DNA from: Rhynchopus euleeides
Lineage: Eukaryota; Euglenozoa; Diplonemea; Diplonemida; Diplonemidae
Assembly (NCBI GenBank): GCA_963210315.1
Contig: OY723277.1
Span: 1,302,001-1,366,000 of the forward strand
Length of the DNA: 64,000 nucleotides
Reading direction: 5' to 3'
A program made the translations under genes and the position numbers. The notes under the pieces are model-generated. The model made no database searches, was not told the origin of the DNA, and saw nothing but the letters and a program-made list of their open reading frames with translations. This document shows, one piece after another, positions 10,638-21,574 of the stretch; position 1 is the first letter of the stretch; each line of letters starts with the position of its first letter.

Positions 10638-11260
10638 GGGCAGTGATGTAGAAATACGGTCGGATACGGTGGTTTTTCAAAATCGGGATACGGATACGGA
10701 TACGTATCCGGATACGGGATACGCTCTGCCTACCAAAGTGGGCCCAGCCCAGGTAAGCTGGTGCTAGGGGTGTGGGCAGCTGCCCTTGTCATTGGGTAAC
10801 ATGCCCGTTGTGGAGCGGGCACGTTGCTCTGCTATGTCCCTTCAGCGTGTGGTGTGCACCCTCCTCCTCATCCCCCTTGGGGGCACAGCCACGGATGATC
10901 CCAGGCCCTCCCAGAAGGGGATGCAGCAGGTTCATGTCAGAGGCCAACATGCACTCAATCTGCTGAAGAACCTCCACATGACCGTCTTCCGCCCATTGGT
11001 CTCCTTGACCGTCCCCTGACCGCCACGTCCACCACGAGCATTCTTGGTGCATCATTGGTTCCAGATCCGTCACCGTCTTCAGCACCGCCTGGCGACAGCC
11101 TTGGCGATGGCCTTCGTGTGGTGTGCCCGTCTGTACCCAAAGTACTCCCCCACCAAGTATATGGACCGTATCCTGACCGTATCCTATCGATTTCTGGAAA
11201 ATTTGAATACGGATACGGATACGGATACGTATCCACCGTATCCTAACATCACTGCCCTAG
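10635..11260. mobile_element. B-type inverted-repeat element B2 (GGATACGG motif)
   Basis: Ends CTAGGGCAGTGATG and CATCACTGCCCTAG. Subterminal arrays of GGATACGG and its inverse fill 10655-10725 and 11155-11245. The centre is unique with no gene. Nine G residues follow the right end. Confidence 0.85.
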
Positions 11261-11268
11261 GGGGGGGG

Positions 11269-12099
11269 CTCCGCTCTGTGTCAAGGCTGTGTGCCGAGTG
11301 TGGCGCCTATTTTGTTAGGGCCGCCCACCTTTCCTGCACTCTAGAACGGACACCCCTCCCCACACATCACCCCCCACAGATCCTAATAAGATATAACAGC
11401 AGAGTGGACATGGGACTGAAGACCTCATACTAAACATATTCCACACGGCGTGTCGGCGTGTCCCCTCCGTCGCTCACACCCTCACGCTTTTCCACCAGCT
11501 TCTTATTGCAGTTTGGGATAGCGTGCTGGCATCGCAGAGTGTCCCCTAGAGTCCACTCCGTGAGAACCGAGTCCGCTTCTCGTTAGATTCTTGCTGCGGG
11601 GCTGGGTTTGCGACACAACCGGACACCCGGGGCCTTCACCGGCACACCCTACCCCACCACCCCCTCTGAAATCAAACCAAACCTGGACATTCCAAACCTG
11701 CCAGAGAGATCTGGGAAGGGAAGAAGAACAGAGCGAATTGTGTGCACAGAGCAACGGTGGGCAAGACACGCAGGGCCAGCCAGTCCAACGGGACACACGG
11801 TGAGAAGAAGCAAGGCATCGAGAGGCCACGACGTCCCCCCCCTCCCTGAGAAGCTGCTCGAGCCTGCAACTGGGGTGGCGCTCCCATAAAGGCACAGCCA
11901 TAGAACCCCCTCCCCCCCACCCTAAGAGGCAAAATACAGCCCCAACTGGAACCACACGACTGCCACCCCCGCACCAAAGGTGTGAGATATCTGCTTTGCC
12001 CTGGAAATGGCAAGGCAGGGTGTTTGTGGGGGAGGGGGGGGTAAATCGGTGGAATTGGCCTTCTCACATATCTCGGGGGGGGGGGGGGGTCTCGGCCTG
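11269..12099. other. Spacer without a recognisable gene
   Basis: Mixed composition; C-rich in 11640-11680 and 11900-11925, with G runs at 12028-12040 and 12075-12088. No frame with motif content is seen on either strand. Confidence 0.35.
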
Positions 12100-13155
12100 T
12101 CACGCCTTGTTTGGGAGCATCTTCATGTTGAGGAGGACGACTGCCACAATGACCAGGCCGTGCAGGATCCCGGAGAAGAACTGGAGGGTGGAGGAGGCGC
12201 AGTGGTCCTTCGGGCTTTCCCAATTGCTCTCATCGCAGTGCACCATCACAGAACCGCCATTTCCGAGTGTCGCGCAGAGGCACGCAAAGCTGCAGAGGCC
12301 GATAATCTGCAGGAGACGAATAGTCGGGGTAGTGAGTGCGATGCGCACCATGCATCGGTGTGGTGTGTGTGGAATGTGTGGAGGGTGGTGGTAGTGAAAT
12401 AGCAGTAGAAGGAAGCACGGAATGATAACCCTTGTGTGTGGAGGGTGGGGGAGGCTGTCAAGTCTACAGAATTGGTGGACTGAGTTACCCCCTGCCCCCC
12501 CCCCCCCTGCCTTATGAAGCCGTCGGGCCCCATGCCCCAGTCTGACCCTTCCCCCCAACCCGCCTACCGCACACAGGTGTGGGGGCGGGGGGGGAGGGTT
12601 TGCACAGTGCAGCAGAATCTGCGCGAAGCCTGCCAAAAAAAAAAATAAGAGGCAGCCAGCTGTTTGCCATACCTGGACACCCCTGTGGACGAGAGGTTCC
12701 GGTTCTTCTGCAACCAATGTGTACGAAAGGAGGGTCGCACTGTTGTGTAGTGTGGGGTGTGGATGATGTCCGATTTTCGTGGAATTTTCAAGGATTCTCT
12801 GGGGGAAAACACCCCACCGGCACATGCCAGCGAACAGACCCTACCCCTTCCTTCGCGTGGCTCGGAAGGCGTTATTGCATTTGGCTGTAGAGTTCCCTGC
12901 GTTTTCTCTAGCTCCAAAACTTGGCAACTAGCGGCACCCCCACGCCCCTCCCCCCGCTCCTCCATAAAGGGGAAGAAAAATGGGGAAAGGCAAGGCGGCA
13001 TACACAATCCCGGACAGGCAGACGCACAGCACATCCGGCAGGTGCAGGTCTGTCATCCCCCCCTCATGGTCGATCCCCACCCCAAACCCCACCAGGTACA
13101 GCAGCAGGGTGAAGACGAAGAGGATCACCAGGCCGCGCTGTCCGCAGGCACCCAT
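12100..13155 (-). CDS. Small three-span membrane protein, two exons
   Basis: Predicted 118-aa protein of unknown function. Exon 1 is 13155-13006 (50 codons) and exon 2 is 12306-12100 (68 codons plus TGA), joined in phase 0. Three hydrophobic segments are visible: GLVILFVFTLLLYLVGFGV (about 8-26), a second at about 42-65 formed across the splice junction (VLCVCLSGI joined to IIGLCSFACLCATL), and LHGLVIVAVVLL near the C-terminus. That the junction completes a membrane span supports the splice. The short loop between spans 2 and 3 has Cys residues that could pair. A similar arrangement of short hydrophobic exons lies just upstream at 14.3-17.3 kb, so this may be part of a small gene family. Confidence 0.55.
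12307..13005 (-). other. Intron of the small membrane-protein gene
   Basis: Starts GTGTATG and ends in a pyrimidine-rich stretch CGTCTCCTGCAG. It is 699 nt, with poly-C and poly-G runs. The 5' site is weaker than the GTATG(T/C) sites seen in other genes here, so the donor assignment rests mainly on the protein reading. Confidence 0.5.
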
Positions 13156-13340
13156 CACTGCACCGCTAGCGACATGCAGGCCCACACAGCCTGCGTGTGC
13201 CCTGTTCAGGGGGGGGTTGTTGGGGCGGGCACAGCAGTGTAGTCTTTTTATACCCACATAAGCCACGGGTGTCCCCTGAAAAGGGCGAGCTACATCATAC
13301 ATCTATTGTGTTTGCACAGACTTGTCACACCCCCTGGGTT

Positions 13341-13445
13341 GCTCCGAAATGGCGCACGAACTAATTCAACCGGATGAATCAACATCCGGCGGAGAAGGGG
13401 GAGCAACGGCCAGGTCCTCCTTTGAGCTGGCGTTCTTCGAAACGA
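13341..13445 (-). pseudogene. Degenerate copy of a neighbouring membrane-protein exon
   Basis: On the minus strand this reads TTCGAAGAACGCCAGCTC, then GTTGATTCATCCGGTTGAATTAG. It aligns with the exon near 15080-15010, which encodes FEERQL...VIHPVAL. Here the frame is broken by stops and an indel. It suggests a tandem duplication of the gene at 14.3-17.3 kb. Confidence 0.45.
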
Positions 13446-14280
13446 GGGTGGGGGTGGGGATGGTGGAGGGGGGGGGGGGGGCTGGGCTTCAGCAGCCTCC
13501 TTCTGCTGCTCCACGCATCTTATATTTTCCTCGTCGTTACGCATTCTCTACAGGTGGGGCAGAGCCACGGTGAGGGGGAGGGGGTGTGCGGGGAAGCATT
13601 TCCCATAGGCCACACCCAACACGCCCACTCGTTAGTAAAGCCTTCATGGCTCCATCGCTGCCTGCAGATAGGGGGCACGGGGGGGGGTTGGGCAGAGTGC
13701 AGGATGGGCTGTTTTCCCCGAAATCTGCAGGGAATTCAGGCAGGCACACCAAGGCTTTGGCTTTGGTGCCACTGTGCTGAGGAAAGTGTATGTGTGAACA
13801 ATTTTGTCGTTGTGTTGGGGGTCACGGGAGGGAGAGGCAGGTGGGAAGGGAAGGGAGGGTGTTTGAGAGGTGAGCTTTATGGCACGTCTTTGCCACCACT
13901 CCCTCCGTTCTTTAAGTAGGAGCACAAACTCGTATGACATACGTTGCAAGGTTATCTTCTGAGAGGGCCGTGAGACGTGGTTTAGACAAATTTGTTTGTG
14001 CGCATCTGTGCGTGGATGGGTGTCCATACGTGCGCTGTCAACAGTCTTTTTCTTACCGTGACCTGAGACAGGTTACAGCAAAAAAATCCACGCGTGAGGA
14101 AACGAGGTAGAGGAATAGAATGTGGGGGGATGTGGTCGTAGTAAATACTAAAAAGAAGTAGAGAATACCATACGGGCTAGACATCAACATCCTCCCGGAA
14201 AGAAAACCATAACCCCCTCTCCGCACCCCTTCCCCGAAGGCAAGGGGTGGATTGGGTGGATTGAGTGGACTGAGCGAGAA
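13446..14280. other. Spacer, low complexity
   Basis: G-rich on the plus strand (G14 near 13471-13484), with no frame that I can support. The C-rich complement could serve as the pyrimidine tract of acceptors for the exons below it. Confidence 0.3.
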
Positions 14281-17200
14281 CTAGGGGGCAGCGAAGTCGA
14301 AGACAAGGCGCATTAGGGCACTCGGGATAGCCTCCCACCACTCGATGTGCAGCGGACACCCCGAAGGGGGTGGGCGGGGGGAGTGAAGTAGCGGGAAGTA
14401 TCCCTCAGTGGGAGCCTGATGGCCTGGGGGAGAGCACAGCCTCTTCCTGCGGTTTGAACGATTTGAACGATTTTTGGCCGTGCTCGTAGCATTCCCCACA
14501 CTTTTGGGGGGGTCTTTGCTGGTCGTTAATTCTTCGTCAATCTTCGTCAGTTTTCACCGAATTGAAGAGGAAAATGCACCAAAATGCACTGACGATCACC
14601 CCGTAGCGAAGGTCCCCTTTGTCGAAGATTGTGTTGTCGCAAATGCAGATGCACCCCACCCCCACCCCACTCTTTGCCAGTGTATGGGAGGGGTGGGTGT
14701 CGCAAGACCCAACTAAAGACACAGAACAAAGCTTCCCTGACTTGGAGGGGGGGCTTCTCTGTGCCAAGGCTGTGCCAATGCGACACTCGGCTACGCTCCC
14801 GCGGATCCCTCTGCTGTTGCTACACTAGAAGAGCGAAGGTCTCACGATTCAATTGCAGCCTGCCACCCCGCGGTTTAGAGCTTCTGCTCCAAGAATAACA
14901 CGACAATGTAGCACAGCGCATCGCCCGCTGCTGATTTTTTTCACGCCAAACCCGGTTATGATGTGGGCGCCAATCAGAAGAACACCCACCACCCAAAGCC
15001 ACGCAAAAATCAATGCAACCGGGTGAATCACAAGAGAGAAGGGTATCAACGACAGTTGGCGTTCTTCAAACGTCGGAACACCCCAATTTTTTTTGTGGGA
15101 AACGATCACAAGTAAACCTATAGGAAAGATGGTGGGGAGGGGGGGGACGTGCCGTCTGTTTCCAAGTCAGCCGTATTGTCTTGTGCAGCTGTTGTGCCAA
15201 GTGGGTGAGAGGAGGGAGAGCCACCGGATAGGTTGGTGGTGGTGGTGGTGGTGGGGTTTTGAACGATTCGAACGATCTTTGGCCGTGTTCGTCGCGTCCC
15301 CCGGTGATTTTTTTTATTGCAGGAGTCGGCATCAGGGTATAAGATAGACTTTTTTTCTGGCGCCGTTTTCCGGTTTTTCTGGTTTTGAAAATTTTTCGCG
15401 CGCGCCTTCGGCGCGCGCGACCCGCGCAAACCCTCCCAGAATCTGAGAGGGCCCGGTGCCTGCGCGCGTCCTGTCGTACTGAGGCTGCTTGGTGGGGCAG
15501 GCGCAGCAGCTGCTTTGAAAGTTTGGACTCTCGGTCAAAAAACCGGTCTGGTGCAATTTTCTTACGCAGGGGGGCGGAGCCCCAGCCGCCGGCGGCCACG
15601 GTAGTGAACATCTGTTCCCTACTGTCTGGATTCGCTTGTAAGTAGGAAGGCTTCGCTGTATCGCAGCCCGGCCAGCAGGAGATCACTGGTCCTTGAGGGT
15701 TCAACCTTCAGGGTGGAGGAGGACGGGGGAGCGACCACTCGCGACAGGTGTGCGTTGTGGGTGAAGTGGGTGCACGACAGAATGGCCAAAGGGTCCACGA
15801 GATCTCTGCACACATTCCGTTATCGAGGAGATGGGCACCTAGCTGTGACGACAGGCAACAAACAAATCTCATCTGTTAGTTGCCCCCAATAGGCTTGGCG
15901 ACCTTCAAGACTGCTTGAAAGTCGTTCGTGTTCTCGTCTCAGCCCTCCAGACAAGCAGATCTGTCTCGATTTGGTGGGCTGTCGCCATGTATTCGATGGC
16001 ACTGAGTGACGCTGCACAGAGGCAGACGACACGGTGAACTCCAGCGGAAGTTACCCTACCTCCGCTGGAGTACACCGTCACGTGACCGTGTGTCTCCCAT
16101 GAGTCTCAACTAGCGGGAGTCTTAGCGTACATTAGCTGGACAATAGACTCCCGTCTCCAGTACAGACTGCAGTCTTAGACTCCCTCTTAGACATGGTGGC
16201 TGGAGTCCACCATGTGCGCACCTTCAAAACAGAAGAGACCTGCATGACGAGGGCATCACCACCCACCGGGCCACCCGCTAGGTCCATTTTTTCTTCTCCG
16301 CTTCTCTGCCTTCTTTGGACTATTTGAGCTCTGTGCGGATCACGATGGGGTCACTTTCTAGTTTTTATGGCGTTTTTTCTGACTGTTTTACTGTCCCAAA
16401 GTCACAAAAAAACCGCCAAAAATGAGACCGACCTTTTTTTTTTTCCAGAAAACCGGGAACCGGGAAACCCTGGTTTTGAAAACCGGAAAACCAGACTTAT
16501 CTTATCCCCTGGTCGGCATTCACAAGCGAGGGTATGATCAGCCCCATTGTGGCGAGGGTTTCGTTTTGTTTCGAACGGAGACAATACAAAAAGGTGATGG
16601 GGTGAGGGTAGGGAAGGGAAGAGGGGGGGGGGAGGAAGGATAGGGAAAGCAAGGTGAAATGTATTCGGGGGAGGGGAGAGGGGGGAGGGGCGAAGTAGAA
16701 ATGTGAAACCACTGGGTATCAAGTGGGAACTGCGGGGGGTCACATCGTTCTCTAGCACATGCGCTAGGAGGAGGAGGAACGGACGGGACTCTCACCCTCT
16801 ATGGCGCTCCATTCCAGAGGACTTACTCCTCCAACGTATATTCCACCGCCGGTTGGAGGTGCTGCTTTGAACGATGAAGCACCCCGTCTCCAGACCCCGA
16901 CCCGCCACCACCACCCACCACCCGGCGACGACTGAACGCAGCTCAATATTTTTTTTTGCAATTTGGGGTGGCGTTGTTGGAGATGATGGGTTTGCGTCTG
17001 TTCGGTCTGTCGCTGCGGTGCAACCAGTCTGCGATTTTATGGTGTGGTTGGCTGTAGTCCTGGCTACGAGAGTGAGGGCGTGGTGAGAGAGTTCAGTGCG
17101 TCCACACCGCACACCAGACAGGCAATCCATCAGGAGGTTGTTCTGTCCTGATTTTTTTTCATCCCCCAGAGAGTTCCTTTGCTTTTCCCCAGTAATGTGC

Positions 17201-17330
17201 TGATGTGACCTGCCCATGCGGCCTCAATGATTTGATTGAAATAGTTCGCAGCAAGGGCCATCGAAACAGTCAGCACTCCTGACCGAACAAAATGAATGCT
17301 GATGAATAGTAGGATGTGCGACGGCGACAC
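14281..17330 (-). CDS. Probable multi-exon membrane-protein gene (exon fragments)
   Basis: Several minus-strand blocks look like exons. 17330-17210 encodes SPSHILLFISIHFVRSGVLT and onward to NQIIEAAWAG, between a CTCCAG acceptor and a GTCACA donor. 16862-16827 is a short block ending at a strong GTAAGT donor. About 15085-14965 encodes FEERQLSLIPFSLVIHPVAL and a long hydrophobic segment to GAHIITGFG. About 14660-14560 encodes ICDNTIFDKGDLRYGVIVSA followed by FWCIFLFNS. About 14390-14281 ends IEWWEAIPSALMRLVFDFAA and a stop. I cannot fix all junctions or phases or find the first ATG, so this may be one gene or two. The product would be a small multi-span membrane protein. Confidence 0.3.
15336..15620 (+). 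repeat. Composite dispersed repeat with GC hairpin
   Basis: Begins with CAGGGTATAAGATAGACT, which recurs near 49094 (plus) and, inverted and altered, near 16492-16510. It contains a perfect 11-bp stem TCGCGCGCGCC / GGCGCGCGCGA with a TTC loop (15396-15420). It ends with a copy of the GGGGGCGGAGCCCC...CCACGGTAGTGAACAT repeat (15568-15614). It may be a SINE-like element; no RNA polymerase III boxes were confirmed. Confidence 0.45.
16031..16079. repeat. Perfect-stem hairpin
   Basis: ACTCCAGCGGA and TCCGCTGGAGT face each other across a short loop, extended by ACGGTG/CACCGT with one mismatch. Further small inverted motifs around GAGTCT and AGACTC follow to 16200. Confidence 0.6.
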
Positions 17331-17339
17331 CTGGAGGCA

Positions 17340-18292
17340 GCCCCATCTACACCGCATTTTTGGTTCGCTGGGCGATTCCCCGGGGCAATCGAGCTGTGCC
17401 ACGTTGGCCACACTCGCACGTGATTATTTTCTGTTTGTCACACCAAGCAGGGCCTCTGTGGGCTCTGGCGCAACACCCACCAGACGCTACACACTCTGCG
17501 GTTGAGGGATCAGCGGAACCCTCCGCGCGATCTGGGCTGCGGAAATGGGGAGGGAAACGACATCCACAACATGCTGGTACCCCTGAAAAGGCCGAGTTAC
17601 ATAGCTCGTTGCGCACTGCTTGCGTGTGCCTGCGTAGTTCCAGTACGATTTTCAGGGTGACCAAATGCACTTTCGTTTACTCACTCTTGCTTCTCGTTCT
17701 TTCATACTTATTCGGGAGCCTTCGCTCTGTGTCACTCGTGTGTCAAAACTGTACCACTTTACAACCAGTTGTCAGGCACACACACACACACAAAGCCCTC
17801 AAGACTCTTGAAGCGGCCTGACTCTTTAGTGTCTACGTCGCAGCAAGGGGGCGATATATACCACCCTTTTTATTGATTTCACGTGTCAGTGTTTGACTTT
17901 TTCGCAACTTCATTTCTTCCTTTTTCTCCCTCTCCAACCCCACCCGTGACACCACCAGGGTTTAGCTAGCCCTGGTCCGATTATCCCCGGTTCTTCGCTG
18001 AAGAGACGCGGCCGGGGGGAGGGGTACGAAGAGTACGCGTCGAAACCGGTGTCACGTCGTGTTGGGGAATCCTTCGGGAGTGCGATACTGAAGGGGAGGT
18101 GCTACTGCCCGTGCAGGGCGACACCGCCTTAAAACTTTATAACCACACACACACACACACACAGGTTTCGGGCTGACGTCTTTCTGAGATTCAAATTCAA
18201 AAGAACCATTTTCCCCCAAGCAACACCTGTGATGCAGTGTGCCAAGCATCCCCAGGCAATGATTAGGTTTCGCACCACAGGCAAGCTGCCAA
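17340..18292. other. Spacer upstream of element C
   Basis: Short CA-dinucleotide runs at 17778-17793 and 18146-18163. No coding frame is supported. Sequence at 18250-18268 (CCCCAGGCAATGATTAGG) resembles a degenerate B-element end. Confidence 0.3.
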
Positions 18293-18544
18293 TCACCACG
18301 GACTAGTCGGGCAGTGACGGGTGGGGTCGACTAGTCGGGACGACGGGTGAAAACTCGACAGGCGGCACCCGTCGGCACGACGGGTGAACCTGCTGAAACG
18401 ACGGGTGTTCCAGCCATTTCCTGTTGATATGGGCCAATTTCCATTGAAAACTAGGGGAGTACCTTGCATGGCATCAGGTTATTTTTCACGCCGAGCTATC
18501 TTCCCTGCACAGACCCACCCCCCATTACTTTCCATTTACAATTC

Positions 18545-19054
18545 CTAGTTGGTGATGGGCCAGCGCTGTGGACATGACGGTGTGTTTTGTGGCCGATGTG
18601 CAGCATCATAATGCGCAAACAGTGCTTCTCTCGTGTGGACAACTTTGGAGCACACAATGCAGATATGCTGCTGCACAGGCACTGTACCGGATGGTGTTGG
18701 TTCTGGCACTTCTGGCACATCCTCGCTGTTGCCCCAGGATTTGGACTTGCAGATGCATGCGAGCAGCGTTGCCTTTGGAGTGGTGTTTTCCGGGTCGCCC
18801 AGAAATTGTTGGCCCCATCGCCCCCTTTTTGTGACATGAGATCCAAGACTGAGGGACTCGAGTCTCCGCTGCAGTGCTGCCGTTGCTCCCTTCCAACAAG
18901 CGTTCCTCGCAGTGACACAGCAGCAAAGCTTTATCGCGCCGAACTTCAGGAGGGTCGGGGTGCTCGGTTGGTCCAGCAGGCCGCACCCCTTGCCTTTGGT
19001 CCTCTGCATTTCGAAGAGCAGCAGGTCCCGTTCGGCGGTCTGCTGCGATGTCAC
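18545..19054 (-). pseudogene. C2H2 zinc-finger frame at the left end of element C
   Basis: An open frame without an ATG that ends inside the left arm. A C2H2 finger is visible near its C-terminus: CIVCSKVVHTREALFAHYDAAH (C-x2-C-x13-H-x4-H; written here as one motif of the finger spanning about 18600-18665). A zinc finger at the end of a transposon protein is a common DNA-binding module. It may be the last exon or a frame-broken C-terminus of the protein starting at 20997. Confidence 0.45.
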
Positions 19055-19689
19055 CCTCAGGGCATGGCGTTTGGGGACGCCATTCCCCCTCTCCAGTTCC
19101 TCGTCACTCAGGGCGAGGGGGTGTGCATCTTTTTTTTTTTTTTTTTTTTGCGGCCTGTGTGGTTGTCTTCGTCGTTTTTCTTCTGCGACCGGACATCCCC
19201 TTCTGGAGACACCGATCTACACTATGAACCGCTAGCTGATGCTGGAGCTTTCGGGAGCCTCTGCGAGTGGGTGGCCACGTTTTCTTTGGTGGACGCATCC
19301 AAAAGGAAATAAAGAAATAAAGAACCCGAAAAGAGGTCGAGGCACCCGCTCCACACCAGCATCTTGGGGCTGGGGGTTCTCAGTTCACACAGGTGAGGAT
19401 CAGTCCTCTGTGAGGCGCTTATCCTGAAGACGTTCCAGTTCCCCAGTCGGTCTCCAGAAACTCGGGCCGCGTCTGGCGCTGTATCGCCTCGGCGGGGCTG
19501 TCGTCCCTTACAGTCTTCTCTGTACGAGGTCATCCACAGGCTGCACACCTGCCCCGCGGCTGTGTGGCAGTCTTCGCGGAGTGCAATGCGAAGGTCTGGC
19601 CTGACGTGGTGTGACTATTTAGACTCCAGGTGTCTCCACCCTTCCTGGTCTGGGGAGCCTCGGTACCCAAGCCGTTTTAGGTCATGCTC

Positions 19690-19780
19690 CGGACCACGGC
19701 CGTGCTAGACTCCTGGTGCAGGCACCCGTCATGGTCCGGGGACGGCCCCCCCAGGCAGTTTAACGTCTTACCCAGGACTT
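19690..19780. repeat. Segment shared with 41345-41465
   Basis: ACTCCTGGTGCAGGCACCC, GTCATGGTCC and CAGGCAGTTTAACGTCTT recur in the same order and orientation at 41345-41465, where an extra repeat of CCCGTCATGGT is inserted. It is a dispersed repeat caught inside element C or a fragment of a C relative outside it. Confidence 0.5.
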
Positions 19781-20997
19781 GGTAGCAGAGGTAGGTTATC
19801 TTCTGGATCAAACCAGTGGCTCATCGAATGGATATATGTAACACCACGCCCCTCGGATGTTCTCCCAGGTGACACCCACTCCAGGACAAACACAAGGATG
19901 TGCATTGCGATGAGCGAGAAGATGAACTCTTTCGCGCACTTTCCCTCCTGGTGGTACTTGATGGGGATGTCGTTGTAGCGGAAATGCACAAGCATTTCCA
20001 TTGCAATACAGAGTAGATGCTGCACCCCCTTCGTCTTGGTAATGGTGAGTAAGCGACTCAGAACATCTCTGGCCTGGTTTCCCGTCATGTTGGAACACGT
20101 TGAGCTGCCAAGGACAGCCTTCTGCACGGCAGGTCCATCAGGCAAGATCTCTGCGAGTATTGCGATGAACCCGTTTATGTCGTGCAGGGGGGGGTGACCC
20201 CTGCGTACAGGCTCTCAAACCCAGCTTCATGAAGTTCCTGGATGCTAGCCCTGTGGCAGGCGTGGAGCTGTTTCAACCAGTCATTTCGTGGTGTGGTACA
20301 AAACGCGCTCCTGTGCGAAGATGACCCCATCTTACTAAATGCCGACCACAGCTCAAGATGGTCCCCTGCTACCCTAAGCAGGCGAGCCGAAACATCACGT
20401 TCGCCTTTTCGAAAACCCCTCTCTGCACTCTTGCGATTTGCTTCAGGAAGTTGAACGTGAACCACGTTCTGTACTCATCCTTCTGCTTATCGGCAACTGT
20501 CACCAACCGTGTTGCGAAGGCACCGTCGAAAATGCCTACGGCCAGCCTGCTCTGCTGGGTCTTCTGTGCCTGTTTCTTCTCCGCCTCGTACAGCTTCACC
20601 ATAGCTGCAGTGCCGCGGGGCAGGCGTCGGCCATCTCCTTGAGCCCTGTCGGGTGGTCCTTCCCGTTGCTCTTCCGGAGGCCCAACCCGACAAACTCGAT
20701 GTCTGACCCGCTATTGACACGGGCAGCGTACATCGTGCGACCATCCTTCGCGGTCGACTTGCTGATCACCCCACCCCCCACCTTCTCATACTTTTTGTAC
20801 AGGGCAAGACTGATGATGGGATCAGTCGACTTGATGGTAGTATCCGTCAGCTTGCCGAGAAGCTGCTTCAGGGCCATGTGGCTCAACCCATCAGCATCAC
20901 GCTCGACAACATACGTGTTGATCCAAGCACGTACAAACACCGTCATGTCCACAGCGCTGGCGAGGGCCTGCGCTGCAGTACGCTTTGCCGCTGGCAT
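19768..20997 (-). pseudogene. Interrupted coding region of element C, possible transposase
   Basis: The ATG at 20997 opens a 133-codon frame (MPAAKRTAAQALASAVD...). It closes at 20596, where the stop overlaps an ATG in another frame (ATGGTGA) that continues KLYEAEKKQAQKTQQ to 20369. A third frame resumes as RVAGDHLELWSAFSKMG and runs to a C8 tract near 20190. One base fewer there joins it to LHDINGFIAILAEILPDGP and the frame down to 19768. The pieces are helical and basic, consistent with one protein broken by about three frameshifts or by short introns. No catalytic DDE/D signature could be assigned. An unknown transposase is the working idea. Confidence 0.45.
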
Positions 20998-21574
20998 TGA
21001 TTGGTGTGGCTCGTCTGGGTGGCCTGGGTGGTGATGATGGTATCTTGGGGTATCTTGGCCTGGGTGATGATGAGGGTACGGTATCTTGGAGACTGCCTTG
21101 TGGGTTGTGCAAGGGTTGGGGGCTGGGGCGAAAATTTGCCTGGCAGAAAAGTGATCAGCTTCATGAAGTAGGTTGCTCCGTCAAACTGACACAGTTTGTC
21201 AGAGTCAAGATCCCTCGAACAATGAAAATCCACGAGAACAGCCGTCGCACATGCACTTGAGGCCCATCACCAACTAGGAATTGTAAATGGAAAGTAATGG
21301 GGGGTGGGTCTGTGCAGGGAAGATAGCTCGGCGTGAAAAATAACCTGATGCCATGCAAGGTACTCCCCTAGTTTTCAATGGAAATTGGCCCATATCAACA
21401 GGAAATGGCTGGAACACCCGTCGTTTCAGCAGGTTCACCCGTCGTGCCGACGGGTGGCACCCGTCGACTCGACGGGTCCACCCGTCGAGTCGACGGGTGC
21501 CGCCTGTCGAGTTTTCACCCGTCGTCCCGACTAGTCGACCCCACCCGTCACTGCCCGACTAGTCCGTGGTGACT

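Larger units (their letters stand above)
18293..21572 (-). mobile_element. Large inverted-repeat element C with broken coding sequence
   Basis: The ends are exact inverted copies starting TCACCACGGACTAGTCGGGC. The arms are about 268 bp (18293-18561) and 311 bp (21261-21572); the right arm has extra copies of the subterminal motif ACCCGTCG/CGACGGGT. CTAGTCGGGCAGTGAC in the arm resembles the B-element terminus CTAGGGCAGTGA, so C looks like a longer, gene-bearing member of the B family. The coding region reads on the minus strand from just inside the right arm to the left arm. Unit A3 abuts the right end. The family is not recognised among named DNA transposon superfamilies. Confidence 0.8.

Noticed and set aside
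19131-19150. T20 run in element C as a retroposon poly-A tail
   Set aside because: It lies inside the element between coding frames, with no target duplication or retro-sequence next to it.
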